A DNA stretch of 64,000 bases from Bacillus sp. FJAT-26390. GTDB lineage: Bacteria > Bacillota > Bacilli > Paenibacillales > Paenibacillaceae. Position numbers and translations under genes: made by a program. The notes under the pieces are model-generated. The model searched no databases and was not told the origin of the DNA. It worked only from the letters and a program-made list of their open reading frames with translations. Numbering within the stretch: the stretch's first letter is position 1; each line of letters opens with the position of its first letter. The stretch spans positions 806,001 to 870,000 of the forward strand of contig NZ_MAQX01000001.1 in the NCBI RefSeq assembly GCF_001682865.1, written 5' to 3'. This document shows, piece after piece, positions 43,354-51,800 of the stretch.

Positions 43354-43863
43354 ATGAAGATCCGTATGGGAACGATTGAAGATGTAACGAGTATCGCTCA
43401 AGTTCACGTTGCGAGTTGGCAGACCACCTACAAGGGAATCATCTCGGATGATTATTTGAACAATCTAAGCGTGGAGAGTCGTTTGAATAACTGGAATGGG
43501 GTATTTCAAAATCCGAAGCCGGATCATGCAGTGATTGTAGTCGAAAATGACGATGGAGCGATAGTCGGCTTTACACACGGCGGAAAATGCAGAAGCGAGC
43601 AATACAACTTTGACAGTGAAGTTTATTCGATATACTTGCTCAAAGAATACCAAGGACAAGGTTATGGAAAAGCTTTATTTTCCACATTGATCAATCATTT
43701 GAAGCTGCACAACTATCATTCGTGTATGTTATGGGTATTAGCTGATAATTCGGCGAAAGCCTTCTATTCCAGTTTGGGAGGCAAGATTTTTGCTGAGAAG
43801 GATATCCAAATCGGCAATGACATATTGAAGGAATTAGCTTTTGGCTGGGATGAGCTAGTTTAA
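43354..43863 (+). CDS. GNAT family N-acetyltransferase (RimI-like)
   Basis: 169 residues. VASWQTTYKGIISDDYL is typical of a large GNAT subgroup; YLLKEYQGQGYGKALF is the acetyl-CoA loop; AKAFYSSLGG the C-terminal motif. ATG 43354 with GGGAGG 5 bp upstream, overlapping the end region of the Nudix gene. Substrate unknown. Confidence 0.88.
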   Translation: MKIRMGTIEDVTSIAQVHVASWQTTYKGIISDDYLNNLSVESRLNNWNGVFQNPKPDHAVIVVENDDGAIVGFTHGGKCRSEQYNFDSEVYSIYLLKEYQGQGYGKALFSTLINHLKLHNYHSCMLWVLADNSAKAFYSSLGGKIFAEKDIQIGNDILKELAFGWDELV

Positions 43864-43935
43864 TTATATTGAGGCAGCCATTGCCCGCTAAGTACACTCG
43901 GCTGCGGCCAATACATTCAGGCGCTGTACCTACGC

Positions 43936-44257
43936 AACTTTACTTCACTGGCAATCGCTGATTTCCTACTCGGAAGCATCTCTCCCGATGCGATTCATCC
44001 CACGTCATTAGCGAACTTCTCCGCCAGCATACCGTATGCCGGGATTTCAAAAGCAAAATCTCTTATGAACAGATTGAAAATGAGCGCGGCTTATACAATA
44101 TGGACACGGATTATGGCTGAGGAGGCTGCACTGGTTTAACGATACGACGAAAGAACCCCGCATAGAACCGTCTTATCTAACTGAGGAATTTGTTCGGCAG
44201 TTTGTGGAGGATACTTCTCGTTGGCTAATCCGGTTATTTGAGAAAGCTGAATATTAA
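43936..44257 (+). pseudogene. Decayed zinc-dependent phospholipase C-like gene
   Basis: The 538-bp stretch 43864-44401 holds no intact gene but pieces of one. One frame reads LAIADFLLGSISPDAIHP, like the N terminus of ZnDPC-family hydrolases. Another reads ISYEQIENERGLYNMDTDYG, and a third RLHWFNDTTKEPRIEPSYL and EEFVRQFVEDTSRWLIRLF to TAA 44255-44257. Several frameshifts and a large internal loss are needed to connect them. Confidence 0.5.
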
Positions 44258-44308
44258 AGCCGAGTTCCCTCGTGATTATGTAATGTGGTGTAATTTATTA
44301 AACCGCCA

Positions 44309-44337
44309 TTGACAATGAAAATGATAATTGTTATCAT
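44309..44337 (+). promoter_or_regulatory. Fur-controlled promoter of the siderophore-binding lipoprotein
   Basis: TTGACA (44309-44314), 17-bp spacer, TATCAT (44332-44337). The Fur-type box TGATAAT-T-GTTATCA (44322-44336, one mismatch from a perfect 7-1-7 palindrome) covers the -10 element, so iron-dependent repression is expected. Confidence 0.8.
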
Positions 44338-44401
44338 TAGTTGTCTTTGAGGTGGATGAGATTCACTTCAACAAAAAAACAGTCATACAGGGGGAACTAT
44401 C

Positions 44402-45376
44402 GTGTTTATGCGCAATAAGAAAAAATTCATACTGGTACTTATGAGTCTAATGGTGATGTCGCTTTGGCTTGCTGCTTGTGGAAGCAACAGTAACAACGAA
44501 CCTGCTGCAACTGAGGCACCGACTGCTACAGAAGCATCTACTGAGCATAAATTAAAGGATGCGCTTGGAAACGAAGTAACGATTCCTGCAAACCCGCAGC
44601 GTATCCTTGCTTCTTATTTGGAAGATCATCTAGTTGCTTTGGGTGTTAAGCCGGTTGCACAGTGGTCCGTACAAAACGGAACACAAGATTATTTGAAAGA
44701 TTCGCTTGAAGGCATTCCAACGATTGCTTATGATCTTCCGTTTGAAGCGGTGACTAGCTTTAACCCTGATCTAATTATTATGGGTGGAAATAGTGCGGTT
44801 GAGGGCGATAAATATGCACAATACTCGAAGATCGCTCCTACTTACACGCTGGGCGATGAAATCAACGCTGACTGGCGCAAATCGCTTTTGAAAGTGGGCG
44901 AAGTTCTAGGCAAGAGCGATGAGGCTCAAAAAGTACTCGATGCCTATGAATTGAAAGCAAAGGAAGCAAAAGAAAAACTGCAAGGCGTAGCAAAAGGCGA
45001 ATCTGCAACAGCGATTTGGCTGGTTCAAAAAAGCTTCTTCGTCGTTAGCGACAAGTTGTCGAGCGGCTCTGTCCTCTACAATGACCTCGGCCTTGCTGTA
45101 CCAGAAGTCGTGAAAGAAATTTCTGCTGTGGGAACAGGCAACTGGAACGCCATTTCTCTTGAGAAGCTGGCTGAGATGGACGCCGATCATATTTTCCTCA
45201 TCAACAGTGATATGGACTCCGGCTCGGAGGCATTGAAGGATCCGATCTGGCAAGCGATTCCTGCAGTTAAAAACGGCAAGGTTTACGAATTCCCAAATAC
45301 GACGGCTTGGTTATATTCAGGTGCCATTGCTAACTCGCAAATTATCGATGACGTGCTTAAGAGTGTCGTAAAATAA
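44402..45376 (+). CDS. Iron-siderophore ABC transporter substrate-binding lipoprotein
   Basis: 324 residues, FecB/FhuD-type periplasmic-binding fold. Lipobox SLWLAAC with Cys near residue 25. Then HKLKDALGNEVTIPANPQR, FNPDLIIMGGN and IWQAIPAVKNGKVYE, all typical. GTG 44402 lies 5 bp after GGGGGA; ATG 44408 is an alternative. No permease or ATPase gene is adjacent, so it must share a transporter encoded elsewhere. Confidence 0.9.
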   Translation: MFMRNKKKFILVLMSLMVMSLWLAACGSNSNNEPAATEAPTATEASTEHKLKDALGNEVTIPANPQRILASYLEDHLVALGVKPVAQWSVQNGTQDYLKDSLEGIPTIAYDLPFEAVTSFNPDLIIMGGNSAVEGDKYAQYSKIAPTYTLGDEINADWRKSLLKVGEVLGKSDEAQKVLDAYELKAKEAKEKLQGVAKGESATAIWLVQKSFFVVSDKLSSGSVLYNDLGLAVPEVVKEISAVGTGNWNAISLEKLAEMDADHIFLINSDMDSGSEALKDPIWQAIPAVKNGKVYEFPNTTAWLYSGAIANSQIIDDVLKSVVK

Positions 45377-45406
45377 TAGTGTAAAGATGAACAAAGGGCT
45401 GTATCT

Positions 45407-45441
45407 GGATGCGATGATCGCAAAAGGGTATCGTCCTTTTT
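45407..45441 (+). terminator. Possible terminator after the lipoprotein gene
   Basis: GGATGCGAT (45407-45415) pairs with ATCGTCC (45430-45436) leaving a bulge, followed by TTTTT. Confidence 0.4.
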
Positions 45442-45520
45442 CCTTTCCGCAGCCTTCCGTGCCGCCAGAAATGGATGTATAATCAGATGGATATAACACT
45501 GGAGAGGGATGTGAGAAACG

Positions 45521-45880
45521 ATGACTTTTCATATGAAGCGTACGGTGCCGATCCTTCGTTTTTTTGATGAATCGAAAGCAAAAGAGTTTTATTTCGATTT
45601 TTTAGAATTCAAATGTGATTGGGAGCATCGCTTTGATCCAGACGCACCACTTTATATGCAAATATCGAACGGCGACTGCATCATCCATTTATCCGAGCAT
45701 TACGGTGATTGTTCGCCAGGCTCCGCCGTACGCATACAGGTAGAGAATGCCAAAGGATTGCAGCAGCACTTGCTAAGTAAAAAATATAAATTTGCACGGC
45801 CGGGCTTTGATGACGAATGGAACCAAGTGAGCATCACCGATCCGTCCGGCAATCGTCTCCATTTCTATACAGATATATAA
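45521..45880 (+). CDS. Glyoxalase/VOC superfamily protein
   Basis: 119 residues with the bleomycin-resistance/glyoxalase fold. VPILRFFDESKAKEFYFDFL is the first half-motif; QVSITDPSGNRLHFY the second. Glu/His metal positions are partly present (HLSEHYG). Annotated relatives are often called bleomycin-resistance-like, but specificity is unknown. ATG 45521 with GAGAGGGATG upstream. Confidence 0.83.
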   Translation: MTFHMKRTVPILRFFDESKAKEFYFDFLEFKCDWEHRFDPDAPLYMQISNGDCIIHLSEHYGDCSPGSAVRIQVENAKGLQQHLLSKKYKFARPGFDDEWNQVSITDPSGNRLHFYTDI

Positions 45881-45894
45881 AGGAGTAACTAGAA

Positions 45895-46572
45895 ATGGGA
45901 TTCATTTCATTCTTTTTGCGAAAATATTTTATGGAAAAACCACCCATACTCATTGATTCCGATGAGGCTGCGGCGTATGAGCGTCTGCTCGCGCAGACAA
46001 ACCCGGAAGCGGGAGCGATCGAGTACGACTGCCCTTATCCTAAGTATAGGTTCATCGCCTATATGACTGAGCAAAAAGCTATGCTCGTTCATGGTTCCAA
46101 CCATACTGCGATCGACCGATTTGAAACGAGGCGCCAGACGCTTTATAACGGTAAATATGTGGAAGCAGTATTTGCTACATCGGATGCTATTTGGCCGATC
46201 TTTTATGCGGTGTTTAATCGGAGCAAGCTGTATGGGAATTTTCGCAACGGATGCATTCGGGTCAAAAAGAACGTGAATCGCTTCTATTTTTTCTCGCTGA
46301 CTGAAGCGACGATGAATAATTTCCCTTGGACAAGCGGAACGGTATATTTTCTGCCAAAGGAATCGTTTGCCAGATCAAGTAGCGGCTTCGTATATTTTGA
46401 CGAATGGATAAGTAGAGAGACGGTTGCGCCTCGTTATAAACTAGCGGTATCGGCAGAAGACTTTCCTTTCATAGAAGCGGTGTCTAGTCATCGCAGCGAG
46501 GAATCGATTATGAAAACTTGGCTGCTCTATAAACGGAGAATCAGAGAAAAGCTTGCGTCGAGGCAGGATTGA
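45895..46572 (+). CDS. Hypothetical protein
   Basis: 225 residues that I do not recognise. It has no signal peptide; the N terminus is mildly hydrophobic (FISFFLRKYF). VHGSNHTAIDRFETR and NRSKLYGNFRNGCIRV look like conserved segments. ATG 45895 with AAGGAG upstream. The stop is 32 bp before the probable start of the inositol-monophosphatase-like gene. Confidence 0.65.
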   Translation: MGFISFFLRKYFMEKPPILIDSDEAAAYERLLAQTNPEAGAIEYDCPYPKYRFIAYMTEQKAMLVHGSNHTAIDRFETRRQTLYNGKYVEAVFATSDAIWPIFYAVFNRSKLYGNFRNGCIRVKKNVNRFYFFSLTEATMNNFPWTSGTVYFLPKESFARSSSGFVYFDEWISRETVAPRYKLAVSAEDFPFIEAVSSHRSEESIMKTWLLYKRRIREKLASRQD

Positions 46573-46604
46573 CAAGGTTAAATGGAGAGCGGGGGGCAGA
46601 ACAA

Positions 46605-47405
46605 TTGGATCAAATGATTATGAATAGCGCTAGGGAAGTGGCGATAGCCGCAGCGTATGAAGCGGGACGGCTCACGCGTGAGCGCTTTGGCGATCTGGAT
46701 CATTATGAGGAGAAGGATGATCACGGCGATATCGTAACGGAAGTGGATCATTTGGCTGAAGCTGTTATTTTGAATAAAATTAGGCGCGTATTCCCAGGCC
46801 ACAAAATTCGTTCAGAGGAATTTGGCGAAAATGACGTTCAAAGCGAGTGGATGTGGCTGGTTGATCCGCTTGATGGAACAAATAATTTTGCGATTGGGCT
46901 GCCCTTGTTTGGCATATCGATAACGCTTATTTATGAGACAAAACCTGTGCTAGCGGTTATCTACGAGCCGATGACGGACCGATTATATGTTTCAAGCGAG
47001 AATGAAGGCACTTCATGCAATACGAAGCCGGTTCGTATGGGCGAAGCAAAAGCCTTTAAGAAAGCTAGAGTAGGCTGGATTCAGGGGCATGCGGTTCAAA
47101 ATGAACCTCAAGCGGTAAAGCTTAGGCATTACATAGACGTAAGTACGAAACGAATGATGCGGCTTTGGGCGCCAACGCTGCAATGGACGATGTTGGCAAG
47201 AGGCGATTTGGACGCGATTATCGTATATAACTCGGAAGGCGAGGATTTGTATTCAGGCCTCCTTATGGCGAAGGAAGCGGGAGGCATTATCGTTGATTTT
47301 GACGGCATACCATTTGCTGGCATGAATGGACAGCCATATTTGATCGCATGCCATCCCGAGCATCAGAATTATTTTATAAACCTTGTCAAAGAAGGCTTAC
47401 TATAG
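46605..47405 (+). CDS. Inositol monophosphatase family protein
   Basis: 266-residue Mg2+-dependent phosphatase. Metal ligands: Glu in SEEFGEND, then DPLDGTNNF (Asp, Asp). The usual WDxAAG near the C terminus is EDLYSGLLMAKEAGG, so Asp is kept but the motif is unusual. TTG 46605 has GGGGGG 8 bp upstream; TTG 46569 is an upstream alternative. Substrate could be inositol-P, PAP or fructose-bisphosphate. Confidence 0.85.
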   Translation: MDQMIMNSAREVAIAAAYEAGRLTRERFGDLDHYEEKDDHGDIVTEVDHLAEAVILNKIRRVFPGHKIRSEEFGENDVQSEWMWLVDPLDGTNNFAIGLPLFGISITLIYETKPVLAVIYEPMTDRLYVSSENEGTSCNTKPVRMGEAKAFKKARVGWIQGHAVQNEPQAVKLRHYIDVSTKRMMRLWAPTLQWTMLARGDLDAIIVYNSEGEDLYSGLLMAKEAGGIIVDFDGIPFAGMNGQPYLIACHPEHQNYFINLVKEGLL

Positions 47406-47435
47406 TTTAGGACCGTTATGCGGTAGACAAAAAGA

Positions 47436-47900
47436 GTGGTGAATGGTTTGGTAGAAGTAACGACGAGCATCATGATTAAGGCACCGATTGAACGCTGCTT
47501 TGATCTGGCGCGCGACATTGACGTCCATACGAGAACGGTTTGGAAGCATACGCGCGAGCAGGCGGTAGCAGGAGTCACGACAGGCTGTATCGGGGCGGGT
47601 GAGCTGGTTACGTTTGAAGCGACGCACTTTGGGATAAGACAACGGCTTACTTCGAAAATAACGGATTTTAACGCTCCCTATTTATTTGTTGATGAAACGC
47701 AAAAAGGCGCATTCAAGTACTTGAGGCATGTTCACATGTTTGAGAGGCACGGAGAAGGCACGCTCATGACAGATACGCTGCGGTTCGAGGCTCCGCTTGG
47801 ATGGTTAGGGTGGATCGCCGAGCGGCTCGTTTTGAAGTCTTATATGACTAAGTTTTTGGAGCATCGGAACGAACAATTAAAGCTATTAGCCGAAGCTTAG
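47436..47900 (+). CDS. SRPBCC family protein
   Basis: 154 residues, START-like fold used for ligand binding or cyclase-like chemistry. IKAPIERCFDLARDIDVH at the N terminus and GAFKYLRHVHMFERHG are family features. Start uncertain: GTG 47436 or TTG 47448. Follows the phosphatase gene by 30 bp. Confidence 0.8.
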   Translation: MVNGLVEVTTSIMIKAPIERCFDLARDIDVHTRTVWKHTREQAVAGVTTGCIGAGELVTFEATHFGIRQRLTSKITDFNAPYLFVDETQKGAFKYLRHVHMFERHGEGTLMTDTLRFEAPLGWLGWIAERLVLKSYMTKFLEHRNEQLKLLAEA

Positions 47901-48002
47901 CTTGCAATGGACTTCTTTTCCTATCTCTATTTTTTTCAATAAGCTTGGTATTTGCCTCATGAATTGATTACAATGAACGTTAGTAGAAGGAGGAGTTATG
48001 AG

Positions 48003-48968
48003 ATGTCGAACATAAACAGAATGCTGCTTGACGTAGATACAGGCATTGATGACGCCTTAGCCATTTTATACGCCCTGTTGTCTCCTGAGATCAAAGTAGA
48101 GGGAATTACGACGGGATTCGGGAACATTGACGTGGAACAAGCGACTGAAAATACGCTGCGCGTCATTCAAGTCGCCAATTGCGGCTATGAAGTTCCGGTA
48201 GCCAAAGGTGCTTCAGGCCCACTTAGCCGTGTATTCCCAGGAGCCGTACACCATATCCATGGTCATAACGGAATAGGTGATGCGGTTTTGCCGGCATCTC
48301 CTCAGCAGCTATTAGAGGAAACGGCGGCGCAGTTCATCGTTCGAAAAGTGAATGAAAGCCCCGGTGAGCTTACTTTAGTTACCGTTGGCCGGCAAACGAA
48401 CTTGGCTCTCGCTTTGCAGCTTGATCCTTCGATTGAAAACAAATTCAAGAAGGTCGTTATTATGGGAGGCAGCGTATTCGTGCCAGGCAACATTACGCCC
48501 GTAAGCGAAGCTAATTTTTATGGCGATCCGGAAGCCGCTGCCCTCGTATTTGAATCGAAGCTTCCGATTACGATAGTTGGACTTGATGTGACCCAGCAGA
48601 CAAGGCTAACGAAGAAGCATATGGCCTATTTGTCACGCGAGATTGCCGAAGATAAGCAAGAGATATTAGATTTTCTAAATGTCGCATTAGAGCCATACTT
48701 TGATTTCTATGCATTCTCCAATCATTTTGACGGCGAATGCGCGATGCATGACCCGTTAGCTGTCATTGTAGCTATTAACCCGTCACTCGTGCGTATCGAA
48801 TCGATGAACGCGGTAATCGACTGCGGAACAGGTTATACGGCAGGGATGATCATCACTGACCGTAGAGTGCGCTCAACCGTCGGCCGCCCAGTTGATTTCT
48901 GCTTAGAGGTAGATCGGGAGAAAGCCATCGCGCAGTTATTATCCGTTTTTACTAAAGGGGAACAATAG
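48003..48968 (+). CDS. Inosine/uridine-preferring nucleoside hydrolase
   Basis: 321-residue Ca2+-dependent N-ribohydrolase cleaving nucleosides to base and ribose. The metal site DVDTGIDDALA is at residues 10-20; HIHGHNGIGD and HDPLAV (Asp) complete the active site. ATG 48003 with AAGGAGGAG upstream. It could complement the purine island by releasing bases. Followed 3 bp later by the thioesterase gene. Confidence 0.92.
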   Translation: MSNINRMLLDVDTGIDDALAILYALLSPEIKVEGITTGFGNIDVEQATENTLRVIQVANCGYEVPVAKGASGPLSRVFPGAVHHIHGHNGIGDAVLPASPQQLLEETAAQFIVRKVNESPGELTLVTVGRQTNLALALQLDPSIENKFKKVVIMGGSVFVPGNITPVSEANFYGDPEAAALVFESKLPITIVGLDVTQQTRLTKKHMAYLSREIAEDKQEILDFLNVALEPYFDFYAFSNHFDGECAMHDPLAVIVAINPSLVRIESMNAVIDCGTGYTAGMIITDRRVRSTVGRPVDFCLEVDREKAIAQLLSVFTKGEQ

Positions 48969-48971
48969 TCG

Positions 48972-49484
48972 ATGGAACAAAGGTATTCACGCGAATCCAA
49001 ATGCTACAAAACGGCAAGGGTATTTCCACCGGACGTCAACAACCACAATACGTTGTTCGGCGGCAAACTGATGGCTTATATCGACGATATCGCTTCGATT
49101 GCAGCAACCAAGCATTGCAGGCGCTCCGTCGTGACTGCCTCAACGGATTCTGTCGACTTCCTTCATCCCATACGGCCTTCCGATTCGGTTTGCCTTGAAT
49201 CGTTCGTTACGTGGACAGGCCGTACTTCAGTAGAGGTATTTGTTAAGGTCATAAAGGAAGATTTGCTCAGCGGCGAGCGCAGGGTTGCGGCAACTTCTTT
49301 CTTAACCTTTGTTGCGCTTGATGAGAACCGCAAGCCGATTCCCGTGCCAACTGTCGTTCCTGAGACGGAAGAGGAGCTCAAGCTGTTCGAGACTGCACCC
49401 CACCGGGCTGAAATGCGCAAGATTAGAAGAGACGAGAGTAAGAAGTTCGCCAGTTTTTTGACGGTAAAGCATCCTTGGGACTAA
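48972..49484 (+). CDS. Acyl-CoA thioesterase (hotdog fold, YkhA-like)
   Basis: 170 residues. ppDVNNHNTLFGGKLMAYID is the hotdog hallmark with catalytic Asn/Asp; DSVDFLHPI and RTSVEVFVKV follow. ATG 48972 is 3 bp after the nucleoside hydrolase stop, so translation is probably coupled. Ends in a terminator. Confidence 0.9.
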   Translation: MEQRYSRESKCYKTARVFPPDVNNHNTLFGGKLMAYIDDIASIAATKHCRRSVVTASTDSVDFLHPIRPSDSVCLESFVTWTGRTSVEVFVKVIKEDLLSGERRVAATSFLTFVALDENRKPIPVPTVVPETEEELKLFETAPHRAEMRKIRRDESKKFASFLTVKHPWD

Positions 49485-49500
49485 TTTTGTCCGGAAATAG

Positions 49501-49537
49501 AAGACCGCAACGGCAGCTGCTGCCGTTGCGGTCTTTT
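49501..49537. terminator. Terminator, probably bidirectional
   Basis: AAGACCGCAACGGCAG (49501-49516) pairs with CTGCCGTTGCGGTCTT (49519-49534), followed by TTGG. Between convergent genes. Confidence 0.85.
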
Positions 49538-49555
49538 GGTTATGCCAGATGTTGC

Positions 49556-50233
49556 TTATTTTATTTTTAGCTCATTCAAAAATTGATTTAGAATTTTCAC
49601 TTGGTATTTGACGCGATCGGCAATAGGCAAACCGATAGATGTCTCTACCGTCACAGCTTTTGCCTTTAAGTAGAGATGGACAGCGGTGCGGCCGGAACCA
49701 GGCAATTGATGCAGCCGCGTAGAAAACTTTCTTTTTTCTAGCGTAATAGAACGATTCATATGGCCGACGACACGCCTTACGGCCGGAATCGCCTCACTCT
49801 TGGGATTCGTGATGAGAGTCTGGCCAAGAGAGCGCGGATTTAGTTTGAATAAACCGTCTGCCTCATGAAGATCAAGATACCAGCTAGGCTGAAATTGCTT
49901 CGCTAATTGAAATAACGCGGCCGAAAGCGGATGCCTAGCAGTACGATTATGCGCACGCGGAAACGTTCGATTCAAATCAGGCTTTCCCCGGCTGCGTGTT
50001 TTGTAAGCCTGTTGATTGACAATAGGAACAATAATGAGAACCCCTCTTTTGATAAAGAGTGTCCGCATTTGTAATTGGTTCAAAAGCTGATTCGCCCCAT
50101 AGATGCTTCCTCGCTCGCTCCCATGCACGCCTGCTGTTACCATTACCGTATTCCCTTGCAAGTCACCCCGGACAATATAATAGGGCGTCTCGTATTTTGT
50201 GTTTTTCGCTAATCGATGCCTGGTTATATGCAT
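49556..50233 (-). CDS. Succinylglutamate desuccinylase/aspartoacylase family zinc carboxypeptidase-like protein
   Basis: 225 residues of the M14-like AstE/AspA group. Zinc ligands in AGVHGSERG (HxxE) and LDLHEADG (His); catalytic Glu in VETSIGLP. ATG at 50233 follows GGAGGTGAT; frames further upstream are not family-like. No signal peptide. Substrate unknown (amide of an acyl amino acid). Confidence 0.85.
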   Translation of the reverse strand: MHITRHRLAKNTKYETPYYIVRGDLQGNTVMVTAGVHGSERGSIYGANQLLNQLQMRTLFIKRGVLIIVPIVNQQAYKTRSRGKPDLNRTFPRAHNRTARHPLSAALFQLAKQFQPSWYLDLHEADGLFKLNPRSLGQTLITNPKSEAIPAVRRVVGHMNRSITLEKRKFSTRLHQLPGSGRTAVHLYLKAKAVTVETSIGLPIADRVKYQVKILNQFLNELKIK

Positions 50234-50466
50234 ATTGAGATCACCTCCACCATTATCCACAATATGATCTAAACCGAGGGATAGTAACGGACAGGTACCT
50301 ACAAGATATGCCATTCCCATCATTTAGGGCGTTTAGCCGGTACAGTGAATGAAATAATCGGATATCCATGGGAGACATTAGCATATTAGCACAATTCAAG
50401 AGTAACGAAGCGACGTATATTATAGGGAGTTACTGCAAGATAAGAAGCTCAGAGGGAACGTACCGA

Positions 50467-51000
50467 TGACTAAAAGATACAGCAATCTTACGTTAAAATC
50501 GATGCTAGTTAGCTACAGGATGGTATACGTCAAACCCAATACAGGTACGGGCGGAAGCGGCGTTGATCCAGCGCGGCATTCATTTATTGAAATATAAGGG
50601 GCGTTTAATTGATCTAAGAGTTATGGTGCAGAAAAACGTAAAAGGAAAATGGGAGCCGACAGGCGAGATTGGTCGTATAGGCCATCATGCCAAGTTCGTG
50701 ACCAACGTCTGCAAGGGCGGCACTTCAAAGCCCGTTGAATTGCTGCTGGAGACAAAGGTAGACGATAGGAAGGCGTTTAAACAGAAGCTCAGACGCTTAG
50801 GTTTGCAAACAGCCTACCAACTGAACAGAACCTTTAAATCACTAAACGAAATTGGTATGGATGTTGGGGTGGATCGCAATCTCAAATTATGGATTATTGA
50901 AGTAAATACTCGTCCTGCAATCTATGGATTCAAGTCATTAAGAGATAAGTCGATATATAAGAAGATTAGTAGGTATCAAAAGAGATATGCGAAGCGCTGA
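50467..51000 (+). pseudogene. YheC/YheD-family ATP-grasp gene with internal deletion and frameshift
   Basis: ATG 50467 opens MTKRYSNLTLK ... YRMVYVKPNTGTGG, the N-terminal segment of endospore coat-associated YheC/D proteins, then stops at 50595. The second frame, open to 51000, begins with IQRGIHLLKYKGRLIDLRV and carries EVNTRP, the C-terminal half. Roughly the middle 60-80 residues are missing and the frame changes near 50560. One event (deletion of a non-multiple of 3) explains both. Confidence 0.75.
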
Positions 51001-51068
51001 ACGACGTTTTTATGGGCGAAAATGCTCAAAATGCGAGTAGAGAACAAATGTTCTTATTTTGTGAGATG

Positions 51069-51099
51069 GAAGGCAGCCCGCTAGCAACGGACTGCCTTC
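51069..51099. terminator. Hairpin after the small minus-strand gene
   Basis: GAAGGCAG (51069-51076) pairs with CTGCCTTC (51092-51099), 15-nt loop. It lies just after the stop codon of the minus-strand 46-residue ORF. Confidence 0.55.
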
Positions 51100-51107
51100 G
51101 CTGCATG

Positions 51108-51248
51108 TTAGCAGCTTTTGCCATTGTTATTGTTAGCTTTCTTCGGCGTTTCTTCAGCATTGCGGCTAAGCTTGTCACCAAATTGATCGAGACGAGAGGG
51201 GCTTGCTGTCGGACCATCATTATCTGGCTTGTTGTTTCTTCCTGTCAT
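51108..51248 (-). CDS. 46-residue hydrophilic protein
   Basis: ATG at 51248 is preceded by GGAGGTGATAAC, nearly a perfect Shine-Dalgarno. The peptide MTGRNNKPDNDGP ... SRLDQFGDKLSRNAEETP is hydrophilic and Asn-rich, ends at TAA 51108, and is followed by a hairpin. It resembles small sporulation-type proteins in composition; I do not recognise the family. Confidence 0.6.
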   Translation of the reverse strand: MTGRNNKPDNDGPTASPSRLDQFGDKLSRNAEETPKKANNNNGKSC

Positions 51249-51330
51249 TGTTATCACCTCCAGCTCCTATAGAGTGAGCAGAATATGCCCATTTCATTCG
51301 AATGAGACATTTGTAGGCAGATGTATCCTC

Positions 51331-51365
51331 TTGAAATGCCATTTGTGCTACACTATAATATGTAG
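51331..51365 (+). promoter_or_regulatory. Promoter and probable BlaI operator
   Basis: TTGAAA (51331-51336), 17-bp spacer, perfect TATAAT (51354-51359). CTACA (51348-51352) and TGTAG (51361-51365) flank the -10 element and resemble the TACA/TGTA core of BlaI/MecI operators. Confidence 0.75.
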
Positions 51366-51380
51366 TGGAAGGAGCGGTCC

Positions 51381-51800
51381 ATGGATATTAAAAATTTTAA
51401 ATATGGCGAAGTAGGCTTAAATCGATTTTTCGGTTCCTTGGAGGCCAAAATTATGGACATACTCTGGGCTGCGGAGGAGCTGAGCATTAAGGACGTGCAG
51501 CTCCGTTTGGAAAAGGAGAAGCCGGTCAATTTTAACACGGTCATGACCGTCATGAATCGATTGTTAGAAAAGGGCATTTTGGAAAAAAGGCTGCAAGGCA
51601 GACTTTCGTTATTTCGTCCTACTGAATCAAAAGCGGATTTTATTGAGCAGCAGTCAAAGAAATTAACAGAGAACCTTCTGGATGAGTTTGGCGGCGTTGT
51701 CATTACCCATATGATTGATGCGCTAAAGGATGTTGACCAATCCTTGCTTGAGAAGCTGGAGCATAAAATTCAGCAGCTCAAAAAGGATAATCAAACATGA
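51381..51800 (+). CDS. BlaI/MecI/CopY family transcriptional regulator
   Basis: 139-residue winged-helix repressor. LGSLEAKIMDILW-type start (FFGSLEAKIMDILWAAEE), NTVMTVMNRLLEKGIL is the recognition helix, FRPTESKADF the dimerisation border. In the family it is cleaved after BlaR1 activation. Overlaps the M56 peptidase gene by ATGA. No beta-lactamase is nearby. Confidence 0.9.
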   Translation: MDIKNFKYGEVGLNRFFGSLEAKIMDILWAAEELSIKDVQLRLEKEKPVNFNTVMTVMNRLLEKGILEKRLQGRLSLFRPTESKADFIEQQSKKLTENLLDEFGGVVITHMIDALKDVDQSLLEKLEHKIQQLKKDNQT

